Assembly (NCBI GenBank): GCA_021234155.1
Contig: JAJEKV010000242.1
Location: forward strand, 248,001 to 312,000
DNA: 64,000 bases
Direction of reading: 5' to 3'
From: Isoetes taiwanensis
Taxonomy: Eukaryota > Streptophyta > Lycopodiopsida > Isoetales > Isoetaceae
Part shown: positions 48,981 through 60,232 of the stretch, one piece after another
Layout of the letters: every line of letters starts with the position of its first letter
Numbering within the stretch: the first letter of the stretch is position 1
Translations under genes and position numbers: made by a program
The notes under the pieces: model-generated
Database searches by the model: none
The model's input: only the letters and a program-made list of their open reading frames with translations
Told to the model about the DNA's origin: nothing

Positions 48981-50648
48981 AAGGTGCTATGGTATTAGAG
49001 ACCTCTCCTCTTAGGAATAATAATGTTATACATGGATATGAATTGAGATGGCCTGTTTGTGGTAGCACATGGAAAGATGGATAATTTGCATCTTACAAGT
49101 ACAATTTCTTCCTTGGGATCTCAAAATAGTGCCATTTTTAAATATCATTGCATCTAGAAATGTTCGCTCTTAGAGTGTTTGCTCACCTTCGGTTGAACCT
49201 GCTAACTTAATCAGTTAAGGCAATTTATATACTCCCAATCTTCGTTTTAGTGGTTTAATGATATCTTTTAATGTGTCATTGATGTTTTTGATATTATCAT
49301 GTTGAAAGAAGGTAACATGTATTCTCAACAAAAATAAAGATAAAGATAAAGAAAGAGAATAAGAAGCCATACATCCACAAGCAATCTTAACAAAAAGGGT
49401 ATAAAACTAAGGTCAAGGGCAAATATTACCTTGGAATTTCAGTACATCAGGGTTTCTAAGGCTTTGGATTTTATTTCGTTTTAATTATTTGCGAGTTCAC
49501 TATTAGGGTATGAGACATAAGATGGTTCACTCATTAGTATAGTCCAACATAGCATAATCACATTTTAGTCCCGAATACCACATACACAAAATCTATCTAC
49601 AAAATTGTATTTGAAAAGTTTTAATTTTTATGCATTGCAAATCGTCAACATAAATATTTTTATTGGACACATCTTTGTAATTTTTTTTAATATATTCAGC
49701 TCTAGCCTTTTAATATCAAATGCATAATATTCTAGACCAATATGTTGGTCTTTCAGTATAAAGTGCACAATATTCTAGACCAAGATGCGTATGGCATATA
49801 ATGCTTTTTATGCTTGGCATTGTTAATATCTATGTTCAACAACCCTACCCCCCAAGGTAACAAATTGTTACTAAGCTGGCAATGCAGAGCACAGTCACTA
49901 GTGACTTTTGTATGTTTAATGATAATCTTTTTGGGGTTTTAAGGTCACCTTTCCTCTCCCGTTGTACTTTCATACTTTATATAGACAAAAGAAATAGGTC
50001 AATAGGTTTAAAAAGCAATATGAAATTATGTCTAACATAGAGCCTTCAAGCAAGTCACATCATTAAGACTTTTTAAATAATTCTTTCCCCAAGGTTTGGA
50101 TATAATAGCATATTAGTATAAGGCTTAAAAGTCACGCGCTCTTGCAGATGCTTTGCCCACCTTGTTAGTATTATTACTTGATAGGATCATATATATGAAA
50201 TCCATACATCCATCTAATAGTAAGTAAATATTGCATTGCCTTTTTTCTAACTTTCATGTGCAATATTGCATTTGGAAAGAAATAAAATAATCTTAAATTG
50301 CCTTTTATATTTATAAAATCCATTGGGATTCAAGAGCTATTTTTTAATGTACTTTGTATTAGACAATTAGAATGGTTGTCAAAGAGAGTGGATGTTGGCA
50401 CAAAAGATTCAACGATGGATTATAGACGGAATGCATATGAATTGACTCTTCATATACACATACAAATAAGAGAGGAAGAATACATTAATATCTAAGACAT
50501 AAAACTGTTGCCGAATTAACTGAAACTATAGAACATGGAGATAAACACATTGTAATATCTAGTGCAATTATAGGTCGAGATGTGGGATATCCATCAGCAT
50601 ATGAGCACTTGATATCAGCCATGTGGGATAGTAAATGGATACCATGAC
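48981..50648. other. A/T-rich spacer, nothing recognised
   Basis: No convincing gene or repeat. A short AAAGATAA run lies near 49330. Confidence 0.4.
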
Positions 50649-51100
50649 CTGTTAGCCATGGCTTGCAACATGTCCATTTTGCTCAGATGGGCCACGACCT
50701 TTTCGGCATGACCCATTCAAAGGACTGCCTAACTGCCGCAGTTAGATCGACTGCTCAGATTCTTCAGCAGATATTCCAGGAGTCGGTTGTTGCTTCAGCT
50801 ACAAGCAGTTTTGCTATTATAGCCCCAAGGCCATTGTACTATATATACCATAAGATTAGACTTAGAAGCTAGACAAGACTTAGGATTTCTCTTGTTTCAG
50901 ATCTCTGCATTCAGTGAGATCCTTATTGTTTTGACTTCATATCATCAAGGGATTCCCATTTTGCATGGATGTATCTCTTGTTTTCCTTTTTGTTCTCGAT
51001 TTTCTTTTGCAAAATCCCATGCAGCACTCTATACTTAGGATTAGTCTGTTAGATTCAAGGGTCCTTTTTAGAATTGTCTTGCAGGTTATCCAGAAGTTGA
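50649..51100 (+). other. Possible solo LTR
   Basis: The segment begins TGTTAGCCATGGC and contains a TATA box (ctatatatacc, about 50839). After it comes leader-like text with pyrimidine-rich runs, which resembles U3-R-U5 organisation. I could not define a CA end or flanking duplication and there is no second copy, so this is tentative. Confidence 0.2.
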
Positions 51101-51881
51101 TCTAGACCCCAAACAAGTCTTTAAACAATAGGGACAAAAACATGACTCATGAGGAACTTTTTGCTCTCGTACCACTTCAATAACTAATCTATGTGACCTA
51201 AACGCATGCAAGCCAGAAGCATACCCCTACTACGCCCACAATTTAAATAATCATGCTCCGCATAACTATCATTGCGTTTATATCTCCCTTATAATAGTTT
51301 CTCTTCGTCCCAAGGTCTCTTTTTCGTAACGCTTCTCCAAATAATCCCATCATGTAAACAATCTTGCTTTCCAAAGATTGTCATTGCATTTACATCTCTT
51401 TGCTAACTTCATCTTCTTCATCCTATAATCTTACATTGGGCGGCTTATGAATATCATCCACTTGTGATTCCCAATTTTCCTCTCTTTGAGATTGCTTTTT
51501 TACTTCCATATATTGTGTTGTCAATTCAAGTTGATTCTCTTCTAGCATTAGCCTTCTTCTAGCATTAGCCTTCTGCATACAATTAGAAGAAACATTCTTA
51601 GCATCACATTCTACTTTCGGCTAAGCTTGCTTCATCACTTTTATTTCATGTTGATAAGTTGAACTCCTACCCTACCTTTCCAGTTTGAAATTTTACTTGT
51701 GCTTCGGAGTATAGCCTTTCTTTCAACGTGCATTGTTTGTATTTATTTGGAAGTGCTCCTATTTCTATCCTTTAAGTTGCAACTTGTGCAAGATATTTTT
51801 AACATCTATTTCCAACCTTTTTTCTCAACATATATAAGGCAGTTACATTTTCTGTTTGATGCTAATATTTTTTCCCAGAAA

Positions 51882-51945
51882 AAAACCTGAGAGAGACACG
51901 TGTCCTTAAAAACCTGAGAGAGACACGTGTCTTTAAAAAGGAATA
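51882..51945. promoter_or_regulatory. Doubled G-box motif (GACACGTGTC)
   Basis: The unit aacctgagagagacacgtgtcctt appears twice in tandem (51886-51909 and 51910-51933). It contains ACACGTGT, a G-box/ABRE-type core bound by plant bZIP and bHLH factors. It lies upstream of a CpG-richer, leader-like region (51960-52500) and 1.4 kb before the MYB pseudogene exons, so it may be the old promoter of that gene. A single copy occurs at 36.43 kb. Confidence 0.4.
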
Positions 51946-51959
51946 AATGAAAAACTAAA

Positions 51960-53349
51960 AGAAATGTGACGTCCTTTCTTGCTCTGCAAGCAATCCGTAG
52001 CAATCCCTTTCTTGCTCTTGCTCTGCTCTGGCTAGGCAAATCCGTCTTCCGGCGCCTCTTAGCTCTCCGGCTTCTGCTTCGATGGCGACAGTGACCCAAA
52101 ATTCTTGCACCACGGCCTTTTCCCCTGTTTCTTGCTTTGCCGCTATGGACCTCTGCCGCTATAATCCCTGTGCCTGATTTTTCGCTGTTGGAGTTCTGAT
52201 TATCCTGGCACAAGGATAAATTCGCCCGATGCTTGGTCCCTGCTGTGGTGCGCAGAGGCGTTGTTTTGGAATGCCATTGGGTCCATTTGTTGCTTGATTT
52301 TCTCCATCAGGTATACACCCATATGAGTTTGGGTATAAGTTGTGCCTGCGCTAACACGCTTTTTCTGTCAGGGCAAGAACTTGCTTCTGGAGCAGATTTA
52401 GTTCTGGTCTGCCATGGTGTTTCAGAGGGGTGGGAATAACGGCGGTGGAGGTCCTAAAGGCACCATAGCTGAGCTTGGGTTCTGTCTTCAACAGGGAAGA
52501 CATCGATTTTATGCAGGTTCCATTTCTTCTGTCTTCCATTTCGTCTGAACTCCTTTGCCACACATCCGGTGGTAAATCCGGAAGCCAGGGCTGCGGATTC
52601 TGGTCCCAGCCATAGCCAGATGTTTTTTATTTTGTTATTTGATGCAGGTATTTGCATCTGAGATTTTTCCTCAAGAAAATTTGTCGCTTTTTTTCGTATG
52701 CATGCAGGCAGGCGCACCTGGGTTCTTCGCATTGTGCTTTTCGCGGTGGTGTTAGAAAACGGCCTCATTCTTGCCGTTGTGTAGTGGTAAATCCGACGTA
52801 TAAGTCCTTAGCCAGACGATACTTAGTTTTTTTTCTCGATGCCTAGGCAGATTGATGGATTCTCTCGGCTGTCTGCATAATAGATGCATACGGTTGAGCG
52901 GCTTCAAAGTGCGAGAGTGTCCCCCAAAATCCTCAATTGCTTGCTCCAATTTAGCCTTATATTTACCCTTTAAGTTTTCTTGGCTGTCTTAATTCGACAA
53001 ATCCCCATATCCTTCTACAAGGAGCAATAGATTTGTCCAGAAGAGTGTGTAGTTCTTGCAATTGTAGAAATTTTTGTGGAGCCTTCGAGCTTTGCCAAGT
53101 TCCTTCTGTTATGTGTTTTGATAAAGGAAGTTCACTTTGCACAATGGCTGTATCTCCTGCTGTCGCATTGCAACAAGTTTGCCTTCCTAAACTTTGTTTT
53201 GTTAGATTTAGTTATAATTTCTTCAAATTAGATATAAAATTTGAATGTTGTTGCCATAGAGTTGGTCTTATTGAACTTTCCTTCTTTGAAATCTAAGCTT
53301 GGATACTTTGTATTGGGTAAATTAAGATATATTTAATAAAATCTTAATT
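51960..53349 (+). other. CpG-richer leader-like DNA upstream of the MYB pseudogene
   Basis: Short open frames exist on both strands, but none has a recognisable domain. The base composition and several acceptor-like and donor-like words suggest former leader exons and introns. An ATG at 53144 begins MAVSPAVALQQVCLPKL, which could be an old start, but this cannot be confirmed. Confidence 0.3.
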
Positions 53350-53890
53350 GAGGGCAACAATCAGATCTTCAGCCTAATGAACTAGCAAGTAATGAAGTGA
53401 GAGATGGAAATGAATATTGGCATGTCTTCACTCAGCCATGTATAGATGCTGCTAGTAAAGACTCTGAAAATGAACTTGTTTCGGAAGTGAGTAGTATCTG
53501 CATGTTATTAAAAGGATCATCTTGGTTAAAAGTAGGATCTGCATATTACTAAGAAGATTACTAAGTCTTAATAGGTACTAATCCAAGTTAAACTTTATTA
53601 ATGAAGTAAGCTGATTTTTTTGTCGATTTTTCCAGGTAAGGAAACCGTATACGATGACAATGCAACGCAAAGGGAGCACTGGAGTGAAGATGCATATGAA
53701 GTTTCTTGAAGCACTTAAACTGTATGGTCGAAGCTTGCCGTGATAGAAGGTATTGAATTAAATTCTGTTGATATAGTGGTTGTATTCTTTGTTCCGTGTG
53801 TTTGAAGGTTGAATGAAATTTGCAGAACATATAGGTAGCAAGACTGCTGTTCAGATACGCAACCATGCTCAGAAGCTTTTTTCTAAGGTT
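53350..53890 (+). pseudogene. REVEILLE/CCA1-like MYB (SHAQKYF class) pseudogene
   Basis: Proteins of this class have one MYB repeat and bind evening-element promoters in the plant clock. Three exon-like pieces are visible. About 53352-53487 is an acidic segment (LQPNELASNEVRDGNEYWHV) ending at a gaa|gtgagt donor. 53636-53752, after tttttccag, reads VRKPYTMTMQ, then EHWSED in a shifted frame, then HMKFLEALKLYGR. 53826-53887, after tttgcag, reads HIGSKTAVQIRNHAQKLFSK and is followed by gtt. The family's usual text is RKPYTITKQRERWTEEEH, then KTAVQIRSHAQKFF. A frameshift pair, and TGATAG stops where the WRRIE helix should be, show loss of function. The introns are kept, so it is not a processed copy. 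No downstream exons could be identified. Confidence 0.8.
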
Positions 53891-54564
53891 CCAAGCTTTT
53901 TCCTTTTAATACCAATATTATGCTGCCATTGTTTTTTCATATTCTGATAAAGTGCATGATCAAGTCCTTCCTTAAAGATGTAAACAACAGCATCAACCAG
54001 TTAAAAAGGATCAAAAATTGGACAAAGTTGCTGCTGCAAAGCAATGAATCAGCCATTCAAACTTGTTGGTATACTGATCATTCTAGTAGGCATCTGAAAG
54101 GTGTACAATTCATTTTGCAGTTCTCAGTGTATTTTCTAGTTTCTAACATCCACAGGCATTTTGTTGGCCAAATAAGCTCTGGGTATCCAAAACGCTTAGA
54201 GAATCTGCGTTTTCATCCAGTAGTTAGTTGTCCCCAATTGGATGGACAATCATTGTACGCTGCATTAGATGAAACACCATGAGAAGAACAGGACTTCTTC
54301 ATTCTCTTGAGATTGTGAAAGAGCTACTAATATCCAATGTAGATATCATAATATTGTAGATATCATAATATGAATGAAATAAGAATGCTTCTCAGACATT
54401 GATTTTCCAGGTTTACATGAGGAAAGAATTACTTATGTTGAGATTTTCCATCCTAAGGAGCCCTATAAATACTGCTCCATGGCCGCCAACACAAGGCAAC
54501 AAAATGCAGGTTTAAATTCTGCATGTTCTAGCATGCATAGACGAGTTGGGGAAGAGAAACGTTC

Positions 54565-54596
54565 GCGGCGGCCTTGGCCGCCGCGATAAGTTTCTT
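54565..54596. other. GC-rich perfect hairpin followed by a 19-bp string shared with 39.46 kb
   Basis: GCGGCGGCC and GGCCGCCGC (54565-54584) pair around a TT loop. The last bases overlap CCGCCGCGATAAGTTTCTT (54578-54596), which is identical at 39459-39477. Both sites are followed by A/T-rich DNA. It may mark the end of a small repeat family. Confidence 0.55.
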
Positions 54597-54838
54597 GTAA
54601 TATCTAAATATACGCCTTTTTCATAACATTACCAACCTTTACAATATATCCAATATATGCCTTTCCATAACATTTCCAAGAAAATAAAGATAACAATATA
54701 GCATTGCCGATGGCACAATGAATTCATAAACAATAATACTCGAATAGAACCAACGTTTCATGCCTTAAAGACTTTTAGACATATGTACAAATAAATGCAA
54801 AGAAACAAGACGTTTCTTTAAATTTTACAACGAAGGAG

Positions 54839-55970
54839 CTAGCATTGAGCCGGAGCTATTCCAATGACTTTTCTATCTTCGTCGAAAGCCATGCGAAAAC
54901 CTTGTTGCTGTAAGTTACCAAGGATGGAGATCTTGAGGGCACTACCTCTGAAGCCCAAGCAAGTCACACCCCCATACTTGATCATAACATTAGGTTGAGG
55001 AAGAACCATATCCACAGAATTAGCATAATGGAGAACAACACTAGGAAACCTTGTGGACTCTAAAGGGACATCATAACAAGTATCCATAACAGATTTGGGA
55101 GAAGATCTAGACAGATGAGAAGTTTGAGCTCTAAATTCATCCCTTAGAGGAGCATAAGCATCATTAGGAAGCAAAGTGATTGTGGTGCCAGAATCTATGA
55201 TAAGACCTCCATCACCAGATGCATCGATTTCAAAAAGGGACTCGAGGATGGGGAGAAGTTTACCACCAACACTAATGCCAACTAGTTTCCCATAGTAGTA
55301 AGTGCTAGAGATAGAGTTTTTGACAAGGGGAGTGATAAAAGCACCTGGAGGCATTGATGGACCACCAAATATAAGAGGACTTGTGACACTAGCAGGACTC
55401 TCTCTTCTGACCAAGCAATATGAGAACTTCCTACCAACATAGGAAGAAATCTGACTGATGAATGACAAGGGACCACCACCCATGCCAAGAAGACCGGCGG
55501 CGCCAGCGAAGAGGCCAGTATTACTATGGCCACAACCAAATGCCACCTTAGAGCTAAGAGCATAACCAAGCCAGAAGGTCTCAAGGGAGAACTCACCAAG
55601 GGATTTAGAGTTATCAAGATAGGCAGCAGAGTAGGAGCAAGACGAGGCGAGGCAATCGGGGCGACGGAGCTGGAGGCAAAGATGGTGGTCACAAGGCAAG
55701 GTTTCGTAAGAAGAAGAAGTGTGGGGGTCATAGAGCTGGTCAACTTGAGAGTAACAAACGTTACAAGCAGAACATTGGATCCATGAAATATCACTACCTG
55801 CATAGAGCATAGAGCATGAAAGGGTTAAATGTTAGCTAGTCAACTTTGAATGAAAGGGTTAAATGTTAGCTAGTTAACTTTGAATGACTGTTTAACTTTG
55901 AATGGCTGTTTGTGTCATATCTATCTATCTATCTATCTATCTGTTTAACTTTGAATGGCTGTTTGTGTCA

Positions 55971-56005
<35 letters not shown>

Positions 56006-56136
56006 AACTTTGAATGGCTGTTTAACTTTGAATGGCTGTTTGTCATATCTATCTATCTATCTATCTATCTATCTAAAATTCATTCTTTCTATGGCTGTTT
56101 GTGTCATATCTATCTATCTATCTATCTAAAATTCAT

Positions 56137-56200
<64 letters not shown>

Positions 56201-56583
56201 AAAGATTGAATTCATGAAATATCAATACCTGTGTCCAGAATCATGTAGAAACTGCGCGGCCGGGTGCCAATTCCGACTCTGACAAAATACTCTCCACTGC
56301 TGAGTGTCAGGCCTGATGAAACTGGTGCCGTAGTCCATGGCAATTGTTTTTTCGAGCCCTCCAAAATTCCTGATTTGTTCCCGATGGCAGTCAGGATTTG
56401 GGTTTGGATCTGCCAAATTCTGGCATCATCGGCCTGGAGCATCTGAAGAAAGCGCTCCTCTTCTGAGGCTGATGAATTGTGAGAATTGGTGGAGGGTCTG
56501 TACACGATGCTGGCTTTGAAACACAGGGTGTGGTGGAAAAGGTGGCAGAAAAAAAGGACGGAAATTGGGAGGGCGGCCCTCAT
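54839..56583 (-). CDS. Nepenthesin-type aspartic protease (A1 family)
   Basis: Two exons on the minus strand, 56583-56229 and 55797-54839, join in frame to 437 residues across a 431-bp GT-AG intron. The N-terminus is a signal peptide (MRAALPISVLFFCHLFHHTL), so the enzyme enters the secretory pathway and probably acts in the vacuole or wall. A propeptide follows. The first catalytic motif DTGS is at Asp117 and is formed exactly across the splice. A Cys-rich nepenthesin-type insert spans about 127-172. The flap region reads YLDNS where many relatives have YGDGS. The second catalytic motif DSGTT is at Asp320, and the protein ends GIAPAQC. Length and layout fit atypical plant aspartic proteases of the CDR1/ASPG1/nepenthesin group; the substrate is unknown. 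A TATA-like tacttaaat lies about 40 bp upstream. No breaks are seen. Confidence 0.92.
55905..56203. repeat. Compound (ATCT)n array inside the protease intron
   Basis: Six or more ATCT tracts are separated by copies of gtttaactttgaatggctg and of tttgtgtcat, giving a higher-order pattern, with attcattct spacers in the last third. It fills most of the intron but leaves the donor and acceptor intact. The open frames across it encode only Tyr-Leu-Ser-Ile repeats. Confidence 0.95.
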
Positions 56584-57209
56584 GGTGGCGCTGTGGAGGT
56601 GTGGCTATGGCGGGCAGGGTGATTTAAGTATTCGGTGGTTTTTTTGTTTCCTTTTTTGTAGCCCATACATGTCACCGCTTTGCCCCTTCATGTGTCCTCC
56701 CCCACTGCAGTCCGTCTTCAGGGTTACCAAGAACCCTAAACCCTCATCCTCACACCCACAAGCCTGCATCTGGAAATTGGGCACGTTCTCTGTACACCTG
56801 TTCCCGCCTTGAAAAGAAACCCCCTCCTTCTTCTCGCTGTTGACAAGGGTCGCGCTCAATTTGGAATCCAAACACTAATATAAAAAAAAGATTGGATCCT
56901 TTACCATGTTTATCGCATAGTTTTTAGAGGCCGGATTACAACAAGTTCCACTAATGATCTTTCTAAAAGCTAGTAAACAGCGGGGAGGCATTTTTTCCCC
57001 ATGGATTCCTATTTTTGTTTCTTCTGTGGAAACTACGGGTCTTGGCGGAGCTCAAGCGGCGCTGCCATTGACATACAAATAGAAGTATACACTTTTATTA
57101 TCAATGCACATTTAAACTTTTATAGAAAGGAAACTGGAGTCGGAGTTATCCCATTCACCAAAAACCTTTACACTTGTATAGTCCCATATACAACCAATAA
57201 TAGGTGTTT

Positions 57210-57497
57210 TTACATTTCAAATTCCACCAGAAATTCTTGGCATTCATGGCATTCATCATCCTTAGCATCAGACTCCACAAAATCCACATTAAACCAGTCT
57301 TCCCTTGCAATACTGTCCATAAGCTTCTTAACATCTTCAGGATCTACACGCTCAATGATAGAATCAAGCTCCATTAGGTCTTCCTCTGGACAGATTACAG
57401 TAGCATTTGGTCTGGTAGCTTGAATGCAGCTAGCTAATACTGTATGCAAGGCAAGCAACAAGACATTAACAAAGAAAAACCTATTCTCGTCAGCCAT
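57210..57497 (-). CDS. Small secreted acidic protein, unrecognised
   Basis: A 95-codon frame begins at 57497 (MADENRFFFVNVLLLALHTV) and ends at 57210. The hydrophobic stretch at residues 6-24 with LASC resembles a signal peptide, so the mature part would be secreted. It is acidic, carries a CPEEDLMELD segment, and ends with a CHECQEF motif, giving four cysteines in all. The start lies ten bases after a very good acceptor (tttttttctttgttgcag). A GTAAGT donor on the same strand sits near 57890, so a leader intron is likely. An earlier in-frame ATG (57614) lies inside that presumed intron and is less likely. It is not one of the plant peptide families I know. It could be a lineage-specific gene or a chance frame behind a chance splice site. 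Confidence 0.5.
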   Translation of the reverse strand: MADENRFFFVNVLLLALHTVLASCIQATRPNATVICPEEDLMELDSIIERVDPEDVKKLMDSIAREDWFNVDFVESDAKDDECHECQEFLVEFEM

Positions 57498-57993
57498 AAC
57501 GTCCACACCTGCAACAAAGAAAAAAAACATATTAAAAATAAATAAGGATGAAACAAACAAGGTAAAATCGACAAAATCCTCAAGAGCCTTCAAGAACACG
57601 GCAGATCTTCTCACATATCTTCAAGAACACGACACAACAGCACTATTTCCAGCTGCAGCAAGAAAAACCTCAAGCACAGCAAGAAAAAAGCTCAAGCACG
57701 TGGCAGAACTTGTCACACAGAAGCAAGAAGTTGTCAAAAGACACAGAAAAGCAAAAAGTCATCACAACACAAAAAGAAGCTCCAAATCTGGCAAAAGGCA
57801 TATCAAAATGAAGTTGCACCATTGTACAAGCAGATTGCGAGGCGAGCGCCACAGCAGCGCCTCAAAAAAACGTCCCCTAGCCTGCCGGACTTACGCCATA
57901 GCCAAAACTTGAAGAAAAAAATAACGCACGCATACAATAAACTTTTTCCACGTGGGCGGCACGTCGTCGCCACCTCGAAAAAAATGCCTCCCC

Positions 57994-58121
57994 GTTTGAT
58001 TTCGTAATCAAACCGCCACGTGTCAGAGTTTTCATGGCGGAAACATTCAGGCGGTGCACTTGCGGCTCCACCACTCGTGGCACCGCCTGAAAGTTTTAGA
58101 AACTCCTCCCCGTGGCGGTTT
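57994..58121. repeat. Nested GC-rich inverted repeats
   Basis: Three perfect inverted pairs lie within 128 bp. GTTTGATT...AATCAAAC is at 57994-58013. AAACCGCCACG (58010-58020) pairs with CGTGGCGGTTT (58111-58121). Inside that, TTCAGGCGGTGC (58046-58057) pairs with GCACCGCCTGAA (58080-58091). CACGTG cores lie at 57950 and 58018. It sits between the presumed upstream end of the small secreted protein gene and the LINE start. It could be a bidirectional control region or a tiny foldback element. Confidence 0.75.
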
Positions 58122-58179
58122 CATATTACATACTTATTTTTAGGGAGGTGGCTTGTTAAATATGTTGTTTGACATTGCT

Positions 58180-60232
58180 AGCTATGGTATAGAAAGCTTG
58201 GGCAGCATACGTAATAGAGAGCTTGGGCAGCATGCACACGGTGAACTCTTCAACAGGGCATTGCAAGAAGGCTTCCCCATGACCGGACTACCGGTGAGAG
58301 TTGTGCCCATATACAAAGCAAGGGACCCCCACATTGACCAACTATCGCGTACCATTATGGTGGGATTACGTCTTTGCCAAGTTGCTTGGGATTCTTGAGC
58401 CCGACCGACACTTTGGGCGGAGGATGGAGAAGTGCGGGCTCACGCAGCGGGCTTCCTCCCCAGACATTCTACTATTGACCATATCTTCACTCTGCGAACA
58501 CTCATAGAGGATAGCCTAATCAACGCTTTAACCATCATCTGGCCTTTGTGGATTTCGCGAAAGGCTTTTGACACGGTGCCTCCGGGATAAGTTGTGGGAC
58601 AGATTGAGGCAATTTGGGGACCCCGTCGACTTGCGAATGCTATATCTGCACTATCACGAGGCTTGCTCCTGGCCGTCTCACACCTTTGTCGGGGGAGTTG
58701 TTAGTAGCATTGGGGTGCCGTGAGCTGCCCTCTATCCCCGGCGCTCTTTGGCTTGTACATTGACCGATAGAAGAATGGCTAGCCGAAAGCACGGAGGTGC
58801 TGGTTGATGCACCACATAATCCGGCAACTCATATATGCCGATGATGTTGACCTGCCGCATATACCCCGGAGGACATGCAACGCCACTGGATGCTTTGGAC
58901 ACTTTACGCCCAATTCTTGTCATGAGAGTTAACTTGGCCAAGGCGAGGGTGCTGGCTGGTCCCATCATCCGCACCCACGCCTTCCCTCATTCACTTACGA
59001 GTAAGGTGTAGTGGAGGTGACTTCGATCTTATAAGTATTTGGGCATTGAGTTTTCTACTACCACACCTTCGGGATGCATCCATCGTTTCTAGTCACCTTG
59101 GTCGGAAAGCCTCAGATGCAATACAAAACAACGAATACAAGGCTCAGAGATGCATGGGGTCATCAGCACATGAACAAAAGGGCCTTGGTTGAACCGGTCT
59201 TCCTCTATGGGGCAGAAGTGTGGGGGCGGTGATATCTCACCACTTGGAACGATCTAGAGCGGTACTGAAGGCCTTCTTGGCCCGCACCGGGAGTGAAATC
59301 CACGCGGTCCCATATCGGATCTTGCTCCGTGGAGACAGGCTTCCTTCCATTCTGAGTGCTGCTTATTTGGAATGTCACATTATTTACTTCAAGAAGGTGG
59401 TGGCTATGGATGAAGCCCCGCTGCCCAACCTTGCTTTGACAAGCGATGGCGATGGGTCCGCGACTCAAAGCCCGGCTGGAAAGACAAGCAAGCCCAGTGG
59501 TTCTCATGATGGAATGTGCAGCACACGGATGTGGGACCGGTGCATACACCGGCGAACGAGCTACCTTGAAGCAAATTTTTGGATGCTTGCTTCATGGCCA
59601 AGCTTTGGGATCAAGAGGCCCCGTCACATGTCAAGGTGGCAAATTATCGACGGCAGTTGATCCCATGCTCACGAGGGGCCCACACCACTACTGCGCACCC
59701 ATCTACCCATGAAAAGCCGCAGGTGATTGCTTCCATTCGCGACAGTGCACACCACCTCCGCATTGAGACATGGAGATGGATTCGGGCCGCAGCGTGAGGA
59801 CAAAGTCCTGTCGATCTTTGTCAGCCGGCGCCATTGAGGATGAAAGTCACGCCCTCGAGGGCTGTCCGCGTCTGAGCATATCAGGGCTCGGTATGCTCGG
59901 TTAGTTGTGCCCCATCGAGGGCCTTGCATGAGCTACCGAGCCACGGCCTCACCGTAGGCTTGTTGGGATCGTTACCTCCGGGAGATAATGGATCTGCGCG
60001 GTTCGGTTATGCCCCTCGTCCGGCATTAACCTCATTTGTACTTGTGATTATGTATATAAGCGTGCGGTATGTCAACATCCTTATTGCTACTAAGGTTTTT
60101 TCCGAAAACCCTTCGGGGCCAGGGGTTTTTAATCACAGTAGTAATCGTCTCACGCTCTCTCTTTGTACTTGGGTCCCATAGGCCAGTTGGTCTCTGTGGA
60201 CGATAAAATCATATTCTATTCTATTCTATAAC
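58180..60232 (+). mobile_element. 5'-truncated LINE of a second family, tail (ATTCT)n
   Basis: Frames read in order. About 58245-58320 gives the start of the reverse transcriptase (ELFNRALQEGFP, then VVPIYKARDP). HSTIDHIFTLRTLIEDSL is at 58465-58520. FRKAFDTVPP-like text lies near 58550-58590. The active site YADD is at 58834-58845, followed by VDLP, and VNLAKARVLAGP comes at 58927. C-terminal text includes KRALVEPVFLYGAEVWG near 59180 and a zinc-binding-like EDESHALEGCP near 59838. The 3' end is a GGTTTTTTCCGAAAACCC-type hairpin (60092-60140), then cataggccagttggtctctgtggacgataaaa and ATTCT repeats (60210-60232). Many frame breaks show it is dead. It has a different tail and a different reverse transcriptase from the poly(A) LINE at 2.4-5.6 kb. 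Confidence 0.85.

Noticed and set aside
55902-56209. Plus-strand frames with Tyr-Leu-Ser-Ile repeats
   Set aside because: They are the translation of the ATCT array in the protease intron.
57424-57912. Plus-strand 162-codon Lys/Ser-rich frame
   Set aside because: It overlaps, antisense, the signal-peptide protein and its presumed intron. Its composition follows local A/C-rich repeats and no domain is seen.
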